DNA from: Brevibacterium zhoupengii
GTDB lineage: Bacteria > Actinomycetota > Actinomycetes > Actinomycetales > Brevibacteriaceae
Assembly: GCF_021117425.1 (NCBI RefSeq)
Contig: NZ_CP088298.1
Coordinates: 3,658,001-3,722,000 of the forward strand
Reading direction: 5' to 3'
DNA length: 64,000 nt
How positions within the stretch are numbered: the stretch's first letter is position 1; every line of letters begins with the position of its first letter. Below are positions 27,210 to 36,282 of this stretch, one piece after another. The translations under genes were made by a program, and so were the position numbers. The notes beneath the pieces were generated by a model. The model saw nothing but the letters and a program-made list of their open reading frames with translations, searched no databases and was not told the origin of the DNA.

Positions 27210-28321
27210 GCGTGCTCCCCCGCCGAGGTGGCCGAACCGGCCGTACCCGCCGAGGTGGCCACACCGTCAGCGCCCGCCGACGACTCCGTACCCGCCGACG
27301 TACCCAGGAACTTCGTGTACGCCTCCTCGTGTGCCTCCAGGACCCGCATCGCGTTGTCGAAGCCGAGCTTGCGCAGATCAGTGTCCGACCAGCCGCGAGA
27401 GGCCAGCTCCTCGAAGAGCGCAGGATACTGTCCCGCATCGCCGAGCCCCTGCGGCAGCTCATCGACACCGCAGATGTCGCCGCCGAGGCCGATGTGGTCG
27501 ATTCCGATCCGCTCACGTACGTAATCGCAGTGATCGGCGACATCGGCAACTCTCACCTCGGGGGCGGTGCCGTTCTCTCCGGCGTCCACCCATTCGCGAC
27601 GTGCGTTCGAGACGAAGGAGGGAACGAAGGTCATCATCGCCACTCCCCCGTTGCCGGGCACCCGGTCGAGGACGTCGTCGGGGATGTTGCGCGGATGCGG
27701 GTTGAGTCCGAAGGCGCACGAGTGGCTGAAGATCACCGGAAGAGTGGAGATGTCCAGGGACTGGTGCATGACGCTGGGCGCGACGTGGGAGAGGTCGACG
27801 ATCATGCCGATCCGGTTCATCTCCGCCACCACCTCGCGGCCGAAATCGCTGAGCCCACCGTGCTGCGGTTCATCTGTCGCGGAGTCCGCCCAGGAGTGCG
27901 TCGTCGACCAGGTCAGGGTCATATACCGGGATCCGGCGCGCGCATAGGAACGGAGCACGGCCAAGGATTCGTCGATCTGCTGGCCTCCTTCGACGCCCAT
28001 GAGCGAGGCCACCTTTCCGGCGTTTCGGGCGGCGACCACCTCGGCGGCGGTGCGGGCGAACTGGAGCCGTCCGGGATAGCTCGTGACCACGCGCTGCACG
28101 GCGTCGATCTGTTCCCAGGTGGCCTTGATCGCATCGGCGCCGGTGATCGAGGAGTGGACGTAGACCGACCAGTACTGAGCGGCGACATGTCCGTCGCGCA
28201 GCTGATCCATCGTGGTGAAGGGCGAGACGCTCGGATCGTTGAGCCCCTCAACGCTGTAGTCGCGCTCCTCCCGCAGGTACCAGGCGAGGTCGTTGTGTCC
28301 GTCGAAGACGTCGTATGTCAT
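27206..28321 (-). CDS. M19 (renal) membrane-dipeptidase family protein
   Basis: Zinc dipeptidase-like TIM-barrel protein of 371 residues. The HxD motif is at the start (FDGHNDLAWY). Later metal ligands are in SLMGVEGGQQ, VDLSHVAPSVM and SHSCAFGLNPHPRN, and IDHIGLGGDICG holds the conserved Asp. The ATG at 28321 has AAAGGAC 5 bp upstream; the open frame beyond it has no family resemblance. The last 30 residues are a Ser/Ala/Gly/Thr repeat that includes two copies of CGCCGAGGTGG. Family members cleave dipeptides, often with a D-residue at the C-terminus. It is coupled to the amidotransferase gene. Confidence 0.93.
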   Translation of the reverse strand: MTYDVFDGHNDLAWYLREERDYSVEGLNDPSVSPFTTMDQLRDGHVAAQYWSVYVHSSITGADAIKATWEQIDAVQRVVTSYPGRLQFARTAAEVVAARNAGKVASLMGVEGGQQIDESLAVLRSYARAGSRYMTLTWSTTHSWADSATDEPQHGGLSDFGREVVAEMNRIGMIVDLSHVAPSVMHQSLDISTLPVIFSHSCAFGLNPHPRNIPDDVLDRVPGNGGVAMMTFVPSFVSNARREWVDAGENGTAPEVRVADVADHCDYVRERIGIDHIGLGGDICGVDELPQGLGDAGQYPALFEELASRGWSDTDLRKLGFDNAMRVLEAHEEAYTKFLGTSAGTESSAGADGVATSAGTAGSATSAGEHA

Positions 28322-28403
28322 GTGGTGTCCTTTACAGAGTGCTGGAGGGGCTTGTGTCGCCGAGGTGGTCGTGCGGTGTCGCCGGTGTGATCGTGCGGTG
28401 GGG

Positions 28404-29225
28404 TCAGAGGAAACGGTGGATGGCGTCGCCGGCTTCGCGCATGATCGGCATGACGTCGACGACCCGGTCAGTGCCCTTCTCCCAGTTCGCGAACACGGCA
28501 TAGGCGACTCGCCGGGTCGGAGTCATCGCGATGCCGGCGTCGGCCCTGATCGTTCCGTTCGTGCCGGTCTTGTTCCAGACCCACACGTCGCGCTGATAGT
28601 TGTAGTGGGCCAGTGGATCGAGGTCGAACGCCGAGGCGACCATCGAGGTGTCCGCGCCGGCTCCCAACCAGCGACGGAAGATCTCATTCGTCGACTCATC
28701 CCAGAACTCATCCTTTGCGTGCCGGGCCATGAAATCGGCGAATTCGGCCGCGGTGCCCGTCGACAGAGTGCGCGGTGCCTTTGCCGGTCGGGGCCAGCGG
28801 AGGAAGTCATGGAGACCCGAGTTCCGGTAGCCGAGGTCCTCGACCTGGCGGGCGACGTTCTCCAGCCCGATGCGGCGGATGAGCACATTGGTCGCGAAGT
28901 TGTCGCTGAAGGCCCCGATGAGCACGGCCACGTCGTAGATGCTCAGATCGTCCTGCTCCATGAGGTACCAGATCCCGGATTCGTCGACCCGTTCCGAGGG
29001 CCGCCGAGACAGGCGCTCCTGCAGGTTGAGATTGCCGTTGACGTGCAACTGCAACGCTGTGTGCAGGAGGAACACCTTGCCCATGCTGGCGGTGTCGAGT
29101 TCGGCATTCTCGTTATGGGCGAACACGCGTTCGCCGCTGTCCACGTCGAAGGCCAGGGCGCTGAAGCGCACTCCCGGCAGCCGGTCGAAGTCCACGTCAC
29201 CCATGTTCTCGTCCTCATTCATCAT
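28404..29225 (-). CDS. class-A beta-lactamase-like serine hydrolase
   Basis: Protein of 273 residues with the three penicillin-recognising motifs: SxxK as SMGK (in DTASMGKVFLLH), SDN as in GAFSDNFATNVL, and KTG as in NKTGTNGTI. There is no signal peptide or lipobox, so it appears cytoplasmic, unusual for a beta-lactamase and more suited to processing imported peptides. The ATG at 29225 is preferred because GGAGGAGAGGA lies 5 bp upstream; an upstream ATG (29249) has no spacing for a ribosome-binding site. It sits between the S66 peptidase and M19 dipeptidase. The 82 bp downstream include one intergenic CGCCGAGGTGG. Confidence 0.88.
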   Translation of the reverse strand: MMNEDENMGDVDFDRLPGVRFSALAFDVDSGERVFAHNENAELDTASMGKVFLLHTALQLHVNGNLNLQERLSRRPSERVDESGIWYLMEQDDLSIYDVAVLIGAFSDNFATNVLIRRIGLENVARQVEDLGYRNSGLHDFLRWPRPAKAPRTLSTGTAAEFADFMARHAKDEFWDESTNEIFRRWLGAGADTSMVASAFDLDPLAHYNYQRDVWVWNKTGTNGTIRADAGIAMTPTRRVAYAVFANWEKGTDRVVDVMPIMREAGDAIHRFL

Positions 29226-29269
29226 CGAATTCCTCTCCTCCAGCGACATCTCCCAGCATCACAGTCCTC

Positions 29270-30517
29270 TCACTTCGCGTCTACCCACATGCGCGGTCTG
29301 CCCTGCGCAGGAGCCTCAAGCGTGACGGCAACTCCCAACGGCGCGCTCGGCGCATCAGGGTCATGCCCGAAGCCCATCTCGGACACGATCGGAATGCCCA
29401 TATCGCCGAGGTAGTCCACGACCAGGGCCTCGACCTCGTCGATCTCGGCGCAGTCCTGCCACGAGCCCAGCACCACGGCGTCCGCCGAGTCGAACCAGCC
29501 GCCGCGGACGAGCTGCACGAGCAGGTTGTCGAGTCGGTAGAGCTCCTCGTCGACGTCTTCGAGCATGAGGATCGAGGGCCCGAGGCGTTCCCGCAGTTCG
29601 CGCACCCCAGACAGTTCCGGACTGCCCATCCCGGCCGCGACAAGACTGAGGTTTCCCCCGCCGAGGCGGCCCTTCGCCGTCCCCGGAACCAGAGTCCGCG
29701 CCCGGCTGAGCGGGCGAGACGCCGCCTGGCTCGCTCCGGACTGCTCCGAGGCGGCAGCCGTCACGGTGGCAGCCGCTGGGGTGGCAGCCGCTGGGGTGGT
29801 CGATTTGTGCTGATTCTCGACCTGATTGTCAGCAGAAAACGACCATTCTTCGCCTGCAGCCCCGCCGTCCCCCGCAGCCCCGCTGTCGCCCGCGGCCCGG
29901 CCGTCTCCGCTGGGGAACCCGAGTTCGCGGCCGCTCCAGGGTTCGAACAGCCAGGTGGCCACCTCGGCGGGGACGACTGTGGAGTTCTTGAACGGATCGT
30001 TGCCGACCATCGGGCAGAACAGTGTTGCCACCTGCAGGTGGTGGTCCCAGGCCTGGTGCAGGGCGGTGATGTCCGAGGAGCCGGTGAGCAGCTTGGGTCG
30101 CCCGTCTCGGCGCAGGGCATGCGTGCGCATGAGGTCGAAGTCGATTCCGTCGAGCAGCCGCATCGCCCCGAATCCGCCCCGTAGGGCGATGACCGCCGCG
30201 GCATCCGGATCGCACCAGGCGTCGACGAGGTCGGCTCGGCGCTGCTCGTCGGTTCCCGCCAGGTACTTCACGCGGGGGTGGCGAGCGCGCACGTTGTCGC
30301 CGACAACCACGTGCAGCCCCCAGGATTCGAGCTGTCCGATCGCCCGCAGCAGGGATTCCTCATCTGTCGGGCCCGACGGCGCGATGAGGCGGACGGTGTC
30401 GCCGGCCTGCAGCGGGGCGGTCTCCAGGTACGGGCTGGCGCCTGCGAGCGTGCTCTCAGCGCCCAAAGCGCCCGAAACGCCTGAAACGCCTGAGGTGAAT
30501 GCGGTGGAACTATTCAT
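29270..30517 (-). CDS. S66 LD-carboxypeptidase (LdcA/MccF family)
   Basis: Protein of 415 residues. The N-terminal motif VRLIAPSGP and the nucleophile region LTGSSDITALHQAWD are followed by the acidic partner LEDVDEELYRLDN and the His in MGFGHDPDAPSAPLGV, completing the Ser-Glu-His triad. A hydrophilic Ala/Gly/Thr-rich insertion of about 70 residues between the two lobes is not usual and is coded by short repeats (near 29760-29900). Family enzymes trim murein tetrapeptides (L-Lys/DAP to D-Ala bond) or self-immunity substrates. The ATG at 30517 overlaps the ABC ATPase stop by 8 bp, so it is translationally coupled to the importer. Confidence 0.9.
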   Translation of the reverse strand: MNSSTAFTSGVSGVSGALGAESTLAGASPYLETAPLQAGDTVRLIAPSGPTDEESLLRAIGQLESWGLHVVVGDNVRARHPRVKYLAGTDEQRRADLVDAWCDPDAAAVIALRGGFGAMRLLDGIDFDLMRTHALRRDGRPKLLTGSSDITALHQAWDHHLQVATLFCPMVGNDPFKNSTVVPAEVATWLFEPWSGRELGFPSGDGRAAGDSGAAGDGGAAGEEWSFSADNQVENQHKSTTPAAATPAAATVTAAASEQSGASQAASRPLSRARTLVPGTAKGRLGGGNLSLVAAGMGSPELSGVRELRERLGPSILMLEDVDEELYRLDNLLVQLVRGGWFDSADAVVLGSWQDCAEIDEVEALVVDYLGDMGIPIVSEMGFGHDPDAPSAPLGVAVTLEAPAQGRPRMWVDAK

Positions 30518-32165
30518 GTGTGACCAGACTCTGACTTCCCAATCGGGGAACTGCGGCGAGGAGTTCCTGCGTGTAGGCGTGCTGCGGGTTCGACAGCACG
30601 GTGTCGACATCGCCGTACTCGACGATCTCCCCTTTCTTCATCACGGCCACGGTATCGGCGATGTTCCACGCCAAACCGAGGTCGTGGGTGATGATCAGGG
30701 CGCTCATGCCCAGGTTCTTCTTCAGCGCCAGGAACAGGGACAGGATCTCTCCGCGCACGGAGGCGTCGAGGGAGGCGACCGGCTCATCGGCGATGAGCAC
30801 CTGCGGGTCAAGGGCGAGTGCGCCGGCGATGACGACGCGTTGCCGCTGTCCGCCCGAGAGCTCCTGCGGGATCGACTCGAGGTAGTCGGCCGCAGGCGTC
30901 AGCTCGGCGGCTTCGAGCGCGCCGATGACCCGGTGGTATTCGTCGTCGGTGAGCTTCTGCACGCGCAGTCCCTCGACGACGGCCTCGTAGACGCTGCGCT
31001 TCGGGTTGAGCGACCCTGAAGGGTCCTGGAGGATCATCTGCACCTGCCGGCGGAAGGTCCGCAACGCCTTCGCCTTCGTCGGCAGCGCCTTGCCCGCGAA
31101 CTCCACCCGCGAGCCCGGATCCACCTCCTGCAGACCGAGCAGCGACCTGGCCAGGGTCGTCTTCCCCGACCCTGACTGGCCGACCACGGCGAGGATCTCG
31201 GCCTTGTGCAGCGCCAGATCCACGTCGCGCACGGCCCGTTCCCTCCCCTGTCGGGTGTTGAAGGAGACGTTGAGGTTCTTGGCCTCAAGCACCACCTCGT
31301 CGGTCATCGTGTACGGCTGGGCCCGACGCACCTCGGCGGGCTTGAGGGTTCGCGGATTCATCCGCGACTCAGCGTCTCCGATCTGCGGGAACGCGCCGGC
31401 CAGCTGCTGCGTGTAGGCCTCCGCCGGGGCCAGGCACACCTGGTCGCTGGGACCGTATTCGACGAGCTTGCCGTGGCGCATGATCGCGAGGTTCTCACAC
31501 ACCGCGGAGAGCACAGCGAGGTCGTGGCTGATCATGAGCAGCGAGATTCCGCGTTCGGCCACGAGCTTCGCCAGCCCCACGAGAATCTGCTTCTGCACGA
31601 TGACGTCGAGGGCGGTCGTCGGTTCGTCGGCGATGATGATATCGGGCTCGCAGGCCAGGGCCATGGCGATCATAATCCGCTGCTTCTGCCCGCCGGAGAG
31701 CTCGTGCGGATAGGCCACGGCCTTGCTCTTGTCGAGGTCGACCTCGTTGAGGAGTTCGAACATCCGATCCCGCCGTTTGGCCGGCGTCGTCCAGATGCCC
31801 TTGGCATGATGTTCGAGCGCTTCGATGATCTGCCCACCCACCTCGCGGACGGGGTTGAGCGAATGCAGGGCACCTTGGAACACGATCGAGGCCTGCCCCC
31901 AGCGCACGGCGCGGATCTGGCCGAAGGTGAGGTCCTTGATGTCCTTCCCGCCGAGGAGGACCTGCCCGTCGATCTGCGCGGACTTGGGCAGCAGTCGCAG
32001 CGCCGACATGATCAGTGTGGACTTGCCCGAACCCGACTCCCCCGCAATGCCCAAGGTGGATCCTGTCGGCAGGTCAAGACTGATGTCTCTGACCGCGGTG
32101 ACGTCACCGCGTGCTGCGGAGGAACGGTAGGTGATTGTGACCTGCTTGAAGCTGAGATCGGTCAT
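30510..32165 (-). CDS. peptide ABC importer, fused double ATPase (DppDF-type)
   Basis: Protein of 551 residues carrying two ABC ATPase domains in tandem. The first has Walker A GESGSGKST, signature LSGGQKQRI and Walker B IIADEPTTALD; the second has GQSGSGKTT, LSGGQRQRV and LIADEPVASLD. Separate DppD and DppF subunits are common; actinobacteria often fuse them as here. The ATG at 32165 shares one base with the permease stop (TGATG). It supplies ATP hydrolysis for the importer encoded by the three preceding genes. Confidence 0.95.
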   Translation of the reverse strand: MTDLSFKQVTITYRSSAARGDVTAVRDISLDLPTGSTLGIAGESGSGKSTLIMSALRLLPKSAQIDGQVLLGGKDIKDLTFGQIRAVRWGQASIVFQGALHSLNPVREVGGQIIEALEHHAKGIWTTPAKRRDRMFELLNEVDLDKSKAVAYPHELSGGQKQRIMIAMALACEPDIIIADEPTTALDVIVQKQILVGLAKLVAERGISLLMISHDLAVLSAVCENLAIMRHGKLVEYGPSDQVCLAPAEAYTQQLAGAFPQIGDAESRMNPRTLKPAEVRRAQPYTMTDEVVLEAKNLNVSFNTRQGRERAVRDVDLALHKAEILAVVGQSGSGKTTLARSLLGLQEVDPGSRVEFAGKALPTKAKALRTFRRQVQMILQDPSGSLNPKRSVYEAVVEGLRVQKLTDDEYHRVIGALEAAELTPAADYLESIPQELSGGQRQRVVIAGALALDPQVLIADEPVASLDASVRGEILSLFLALKKNLGMSALIITHDLGLAWNIADTVAVMKKGEIVEYGDVDTVLSNPQHAYTQELLAAVPRLGSQSLVTHE

Positions 32166-33133
32166 CAGCGGCTCCTCAGGGCTGGATTGATGATGGCTTC
32201 GAACGCGCGTCCGACCATCGTGAAGGCGATCACCACGAGCACGATCGCGATACCGGGGGCCAGCACGTACCACCAGTAGCCCGAGGTCGCAGCGGAGATG
32301 TCCATGGAGTTCTTCAGGATCGTGCCCCATGACTCCTTGCTCGTATCCCCCAGACCCAGGAAGGACAGGGTGGATTCGGCGATGATCGCGCTGCCGACCG
32401 TCAGCGTGGTATTCGCCAGCACCAGCGGCATCACGGCAGGCAGCATGTGCTTGAACAGGATGTGGCGATGTCCGGCGCCGAGGATGCGCGCCCTTTCGAT
32501 GTAGAGCCGGGACTCGACGCTCAAGGTCTGGGACCGCACGATGCGTGCCGTCGACGCCCAGGAAGTGATGCCGATGGCGATGACGATCGTGAACACTCCG
32601 CGTTCGAGGACCGAGGACAGGACGATCGCGAGCAGCAGGGACGGCAGGACGATGAAGAAGTCGATGATGCGCATGACGACTGCGCCGAAGAGTCCTGAGA
32701 AGTGTCCGCCGGCCAGGCCCATGATGGTGCCGATGACCATCGACATCACGGTCGCGGCAACACCGACGAGGATGGACACGCGTGCACCCCAGAGGATGCG
32801 CACCCAGAGTTCGCGGCCCAGGTCGTCGGTGCCCAGCGGGTGTTCCAGGCTCGGCGGGGCGTAGCGGGGCACGTCGAGCTGCTTCGTCACATCGAGCATG
32901 GACACAGGCGCGATGAGGGGCGCGAAGATCGCGATGAGGATGAAGAAGAGCAGCACGAAGGCACCGATCATCGCCGGGATGTCGGCCCGGAACATGGCCC
33001 AGTTCTTCTTCGCGTTGTTGAGTCGGCGTTCGCGGACGAGTTTCGTCCCGTCCAGAACGGGAGACTGCCTCGCCGAGGTGGTGCTGGAGTTGGCGGCGTC
33101 ACCTGAGGTTGTGGTGGGGTCGTTCGTACTCAT
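32165..33133 (-). CDS. peptide ABC importer permease (DppC-type)
   Basis: Protein of 322 residues with an N-terminal OppC-like extension and about six helices. The PLGTDDLGRELWVRILWG segment is typical of DppC/OppC, and the ATPase-contacting EAA loop is around ERARILGAGHRHILFKHML. It overlaps its neighbours on both sides by one base (TGATG), showing tight coupling. The hydrophilic N-terminal ~30 residues are Ser/Thr-rich. Confidence 0.94.
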   Translation of the reverse strand: MSTNDPTTTSGDAANSSTTSARQSPVLDGTKLVRERRLNNAKKNWAMFRADIPAMIGAFVLLFFILIAIFAPLIAPVSMLDVTKQLDVPRYAPPSLEHPLGTDDLGRELWVRILWGARVSILVGVAATVMSMVIGTIMGLAGGHFSGLFGAVVMRIIDFFIVLPSLLLAIVLSSVLERGVFTIVIAIGITSWASTARIVRSQTLSVESRLYIERARILGAGHRHILFKHMLPAVMPLVLANTTLTVGSAIIAESTLSFLGLGDTSKESWGTILKNSMDISAATSGYWWYVLAPGIAIVLVVIAFTMVGRAFEAIINPALRSR

Positions 33134-34212
33134 CAGGCCCTCCTGACTCGTGGATCCAGGAAGCGGTACACGATGTCCGCTGCCAGGTTCATGACGATGA
33201 TGATGCCCGAGAACACGACGAATGTGCCCTGCAGCAGCGGCAGGTCAGGCCCGCTGATCGCTTCGAAGGTCAGCTTGCCCAAACCGGGCCAGGAGAATAC
33301 GGCTTCGACGGTGACGGCTCCGGCGATGAGCCCGCCGATGTGCATGAAGACGACGGTGACCGTGGGCAGAAGTGCGTTGGGCACGGCGTGCTTCCTGCGC
33401 ACCTCGTCCTCGGTCAGGCCCTTGGCGCGCGCGGTCGTCAGGTAGTCCTCGCTCATCTCTTCGATGAGTGAGGCCCGCATGACCATGAGGTACTGCGCGT
33501 AGACGACGGCAACCATGGTGATGACCGGCAGGATCAGGTGCTTGACGATATCGACCATCCCGGCGAATGACCAGGGGTCCAGACCGGGCGTGATCATGCC
33601 TCCGGTTGGCAGCCACTGGAGGGTTCCGCCGAAGATCATGAGCAGGATGAGGCCCAGCCAGAAGGTCGGTACCGACCAGAAGACCAGAGAGGTCGAGGAC
33701 ATGATCTTGTCGAAGGTCGAATTGCGACGCCAGCCGGAGAGCTGCCCGAGCCACAGGCCCAGGCCGATCGAGAGGATGGCGGCGGTGGCTGTGAGCAGGA
33801 GCGTGGGTCCCAGGTACTCGACGATGAGTGAGGCCACCGGTTTGCGGTAGACGTAACTTTCGCCGAAGTCGCCGGTGAAGATGCCGACCAGATAGTCCCA
33901 GAACTGGACGATCACGGGTTTGTCCAGACCGTACTGGCTGCGCAGCTCGGCGATCTGTGCCGGGCTCATGGGCCGTTCTTTGGCGATCTTGAGCACGGGG
34001 TCGCCGGGCAGCATGCGGAAGGCGAAGAAGCCGAGGACGATGACGAGGATCATCGAGGTCAGGGCACCGCCGAGTTTGCGCAGAAGGTAGCCCAGGAATG
34101 ATCCGCCCTTGGGCGGTTCGTCCATGTCGCGGCCGGGACCGCCAGCGATGCCGGTGCCACCGGGATCGGGGCCACCTTCCGGGGTGGGGAGGTCATGCGT
34201 CGGTGTTGTCAC
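33133..34212 (-). CDS. peptide ABC importer permease (DppB-type)
   Basis: Protein of 359 residues with about six helices and the DppB signature LPGDPVLKIAKERPMSPAQ after helix 1, plus the EAA-like TTARAKGLTEDEVRRKHAV loop. A hydrophilic Pro/Gly-rich N-terminus of about 45 residues precedes helix 1 and is longer than usual. The GTG at 34212 is chosen because CAGGAG lies 7 bp upstream. It follows the binding-protein gene across a strong hairpin. Confidence 0.94.
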   Translation of the reverse strand: MTTPTHDLPTPEGGPDPGGTGIAGGPGRDMDEPPKGGSFLGYLLRKLGGALTSMILVIVLGFFAFRMLPGDPVLKIAKERPMSPAQIAELRSQYGLDKPVIVQFWDYLVGIFTGDFGESYVYRKPVASLIVEYLGPTLLLTATAAILSIGLGLWLGQLSGWRRNSTFDKIMSSTSLVFWSVPTFWLGLILLMIFGGTLQWLPTGGMITPGLDPWSFAGMVDIVKHLILPVITMVAVVYAQYLMVMRASLIEEMSEDYLTTARAKGLTEDEVRRKHAVPNALLPTVTVVFMHIGGLIAGAVTVEAVFSWPGLGKLTFEAISGPDLPLLQGTFVVFSGIIIVMNLAADIVYRFLDPRVRRA

Positions 34213-34284
34213 TGGGATACTCCTGGTCGTGCTGGGGAAGCGTGTGATGTCGGGACGGCGTCGGGTGAGTTGCGATGCGAAGCA

Positions 34285-34328
34285 CCATCGTCGGTGAGCG
34301 TCGTGGTCACGACGCTCACCGACGATGG
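34285..34328 (-). terminator. intra-operon hairpin between binding protein and permeases
   Basis: Perfect 21-bp arms at 34285-34305 and 34308-34328 with only GT between them; a smaller hairpin GGACA-TT-TGTCC follows, and TCCATGGTGC is repeated twice nearby. Such a structure can end most transcripts after the binding-protein gene and protect that mRNA. Confidence 0.8.
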
Positions 34329-34371
34329 ACATTTGTCCATGGTGCCCAGATCCATGGTGCTGAGGATGGGA

Positions 34372-36195
34372 CTATTCGCGATCGTCGGACTTCTTGCGAC
34401 GGCTGAGCAGGAAGCCGCCTCCACCGATGACCACGATTGCTGCGGCGGCGATGCCGATCCAACCGCCGGCACCCATGCCGCCGCTTTCGCCGGAAGCGTC
34501 TTCCGCGTTGGCGGGTTCGACCGAGGTGTAGCCCCAGTAGCCGACCTGGTTGGCGATGATGCCGCCTTCGGTGGGCTGCTTGGTGAAGCCGGTGAACCGA
34601 TCGGAGCGGAAGGCCTCGAGCTGGTTCGGGTACCACAGCGTGATCGAAGCGGTGTCCTCATAATGCTGTGCCAGCGCCTGGTGGACCAGATCGGCGCGCT
34701 TGCCCTCATCGAGTTCGACGTGCTGCTGCTGGTAGAGCTTGTCGAAGTCCTTGTTGCAGTACCCGTCCTGGCTGGTGCCGCCGTTGCCGTCGGCATCGGG
34801 ACGCGAATCGCAGGTGTTGATGAACAGTTGGTAGTCAGGGTCCGGGCCGAGTGACCAACCCGAGAAGTACATGTCGTAGTCACCCTTGGTGGTGCGCTCG
34901 GACACCGTGTCGACGTCGCTGGCCTCGTTCTTGAGGCTGATGCCGATGTCCTTCATCCACGGCTTGAGGAACTTCGCCGTGTTCTGTTCGACCGTGGCAT
35001 CGGCATCGGTGAGGAAGCGCAGCTGAAGCTTTTCGCCGTCCTTCTCGCGGATGCCGTCGGAGCCTTCCTTCCAGCCGGCGTCGTCAAGCAGCTTCTTGGC
35101 CTTGTCGACGTTGAAGCCGGTGATCGCCGGATCGTCCTTGGGAAGCGCCCATGTCTCATACACAGAAGGCACGAAGCTCGTGGCCGGCTGTCCGTAGTCC
35201 TGCAGCACTTGGTCACGCAGGGTGTCGATGTCGATGCCCGCTCGGATGGCCTGTCGGACCTTCTTGTCCTTGAGCGCCTCGTGACCGGTGCCGAATTCCT
35301 TGTTGTCGGCGTCGGCGAGTCCGGAGTTGATGGAGATTCCCTGGAACCTGCGGCCGTTGCCCTCATTGGTCTCAACGTTCTCGGCGCTTTCGATCGCCTT
35401 GAACTGTTCGGGTGTCAGGCCGGTGATGAAGTCGACCTCGCCCGAGCGGATCGCCTGGACCTGAGCGTCGGAGTTCGTGTAGTAGCGGTACTGAATCTTG
35501 TCGAGGTTGGGCTTGCCACGCCAGAAGTTCGGGTTGGCCTTGAGCGTGACGGACTTGTTCGCTTCGTAGCTCTCGAGCTGGAACGGTCCCGAGCCGACGG
35601 TGTCCTCTTCGTTCTTGAACTCACCCGGTTTGTCGACCTTCGACCAGATGTGCTCCGGCACGACGGGAATCTCCTGGCCGGGATTGTTCGCCTGGGGCTC
35701 CTTGAGCGTGATGACCAACGTGGACTCATCAGGGGCTTCGACCTTGTCGAAGTTCTCCACGAGGGCGCCGTTGGCGACCGCCATCTCCTCCTTTTTCATG
35801 ATCTGGTTGTATGTCCAGGCGACGTCTTCGGAGGTGAGCGGTTCATCATCGGACCACTTCATATCGGGACGCATCTTGTACGTCCAGACCTTGCCCTCGG
35901 AATCGGTGTCCCATTCGGTGGCGAGGCCCTCCGAGACCTGCGTGTCCTCGGCACTGTTGGCGACGAGGTTCTCATACATGTACTTGAACGTATTCGTCGG
36001 CATCAGATAGAACGAGGTGAACGGATTGAACGAGTCGATGAACCCGTCCGTGGCGATCCGCAGCACCTTTGAGTCGTCTGCTTCTTCGGTCGCAGCCTGA
36101 ACGGGAGCCGTGGCCATGGAGCCGACCAAGGCCAGCCCGGCCAGACCAGCAAGGCCTGTTACCAGCCGCCTGCGCAGCTTATGTGGAGCGAACAT
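34372..36195 (-). CDS. peptide ABC importer substrate-binding protein, membrane-anchored
   Basis: SBP_bac_5-type protein of about 607 residues. It has an N-terminal Sec signal with no lipobox Cys (cleavage near VQAATEE), the extracellular binding domain with LRIATDGFIDSFNPF and VAWTYNQIM, then a single C-terminal membrane helix (GWIGIAAAAIVVIGGGGF) and a basic tail LLSRRKKSD. The anchor is therefore C-terminal instead of the usual lipid. The second of two adjacent ATGs is chosen because AGGA lies 5 bp from it. It is the first gene of the importer set. Confidence 0.93.
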   Translation of the reverse strand: MFAPHKLRRRLVTGLAGLAGLALVGSMATAPVQAATEEADDSKVLRIATDGFIDSFNPFTSFYLMPTNTFKYMYENLVANSAEDTQVSEGLATEWDTDSEGKVWTYKMRPDMKWSDDEPLTSEDVAWTYNQIMKKEEMAVANGALVENFDKVEAPDESTLVITLKEPQANNPGQEIPVVPEHIWSKVDKPGEFKNEEDTVGSGPFQLESYEANKSVTLKANPNFWRGKPNLDKIQYRYYTNSDAQVQAIRSGEVDFITGLTPEQFKAIESAENVETNEGNGRRFQGISINSGLADADNKEFGTGHEALKDKKVRQAIRAGIDIDTLRDQVLQDYGQPATSFVPSVYETWALPKDDPAITGFNVDKAKKLLDDAGWKEGSDGIREKDGEKLQLRFLTDADATVEQNTAKFLKPWMKDIGISLKNEASDVDTVSERTTKGDYDMYFSGWSLGPDPDYQLFINTCDSRPDADGNGGTSQDGYCNKDFDKLYQQQHVELDEGKRADLVHQALAQHYEDTASITLWYPNQLEAFRSDRFTGFTKQPTEGGIIANQVGYWGYTSVEPANAEDASGESGGMGAGGWIGIAAAAIVVIGGGGFLLSRRKKSDDRE

Positions 36196-36282
36196 CATTG
36201 TCCTTTGTCTCGTTATGGAGATTCAGTTATCAGTCGTTGCAGGTGAGAGCCTGCTCACACTTCATCTTAAGTTCTCACGAAC

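Noticed and set aside
27206..28501. Upstream extension of the M19 dipeptidase by 60 codons
   Set aside because: The extension lacks similarity to the family, and the ATG at 28321 has a good ribosome-binding site.
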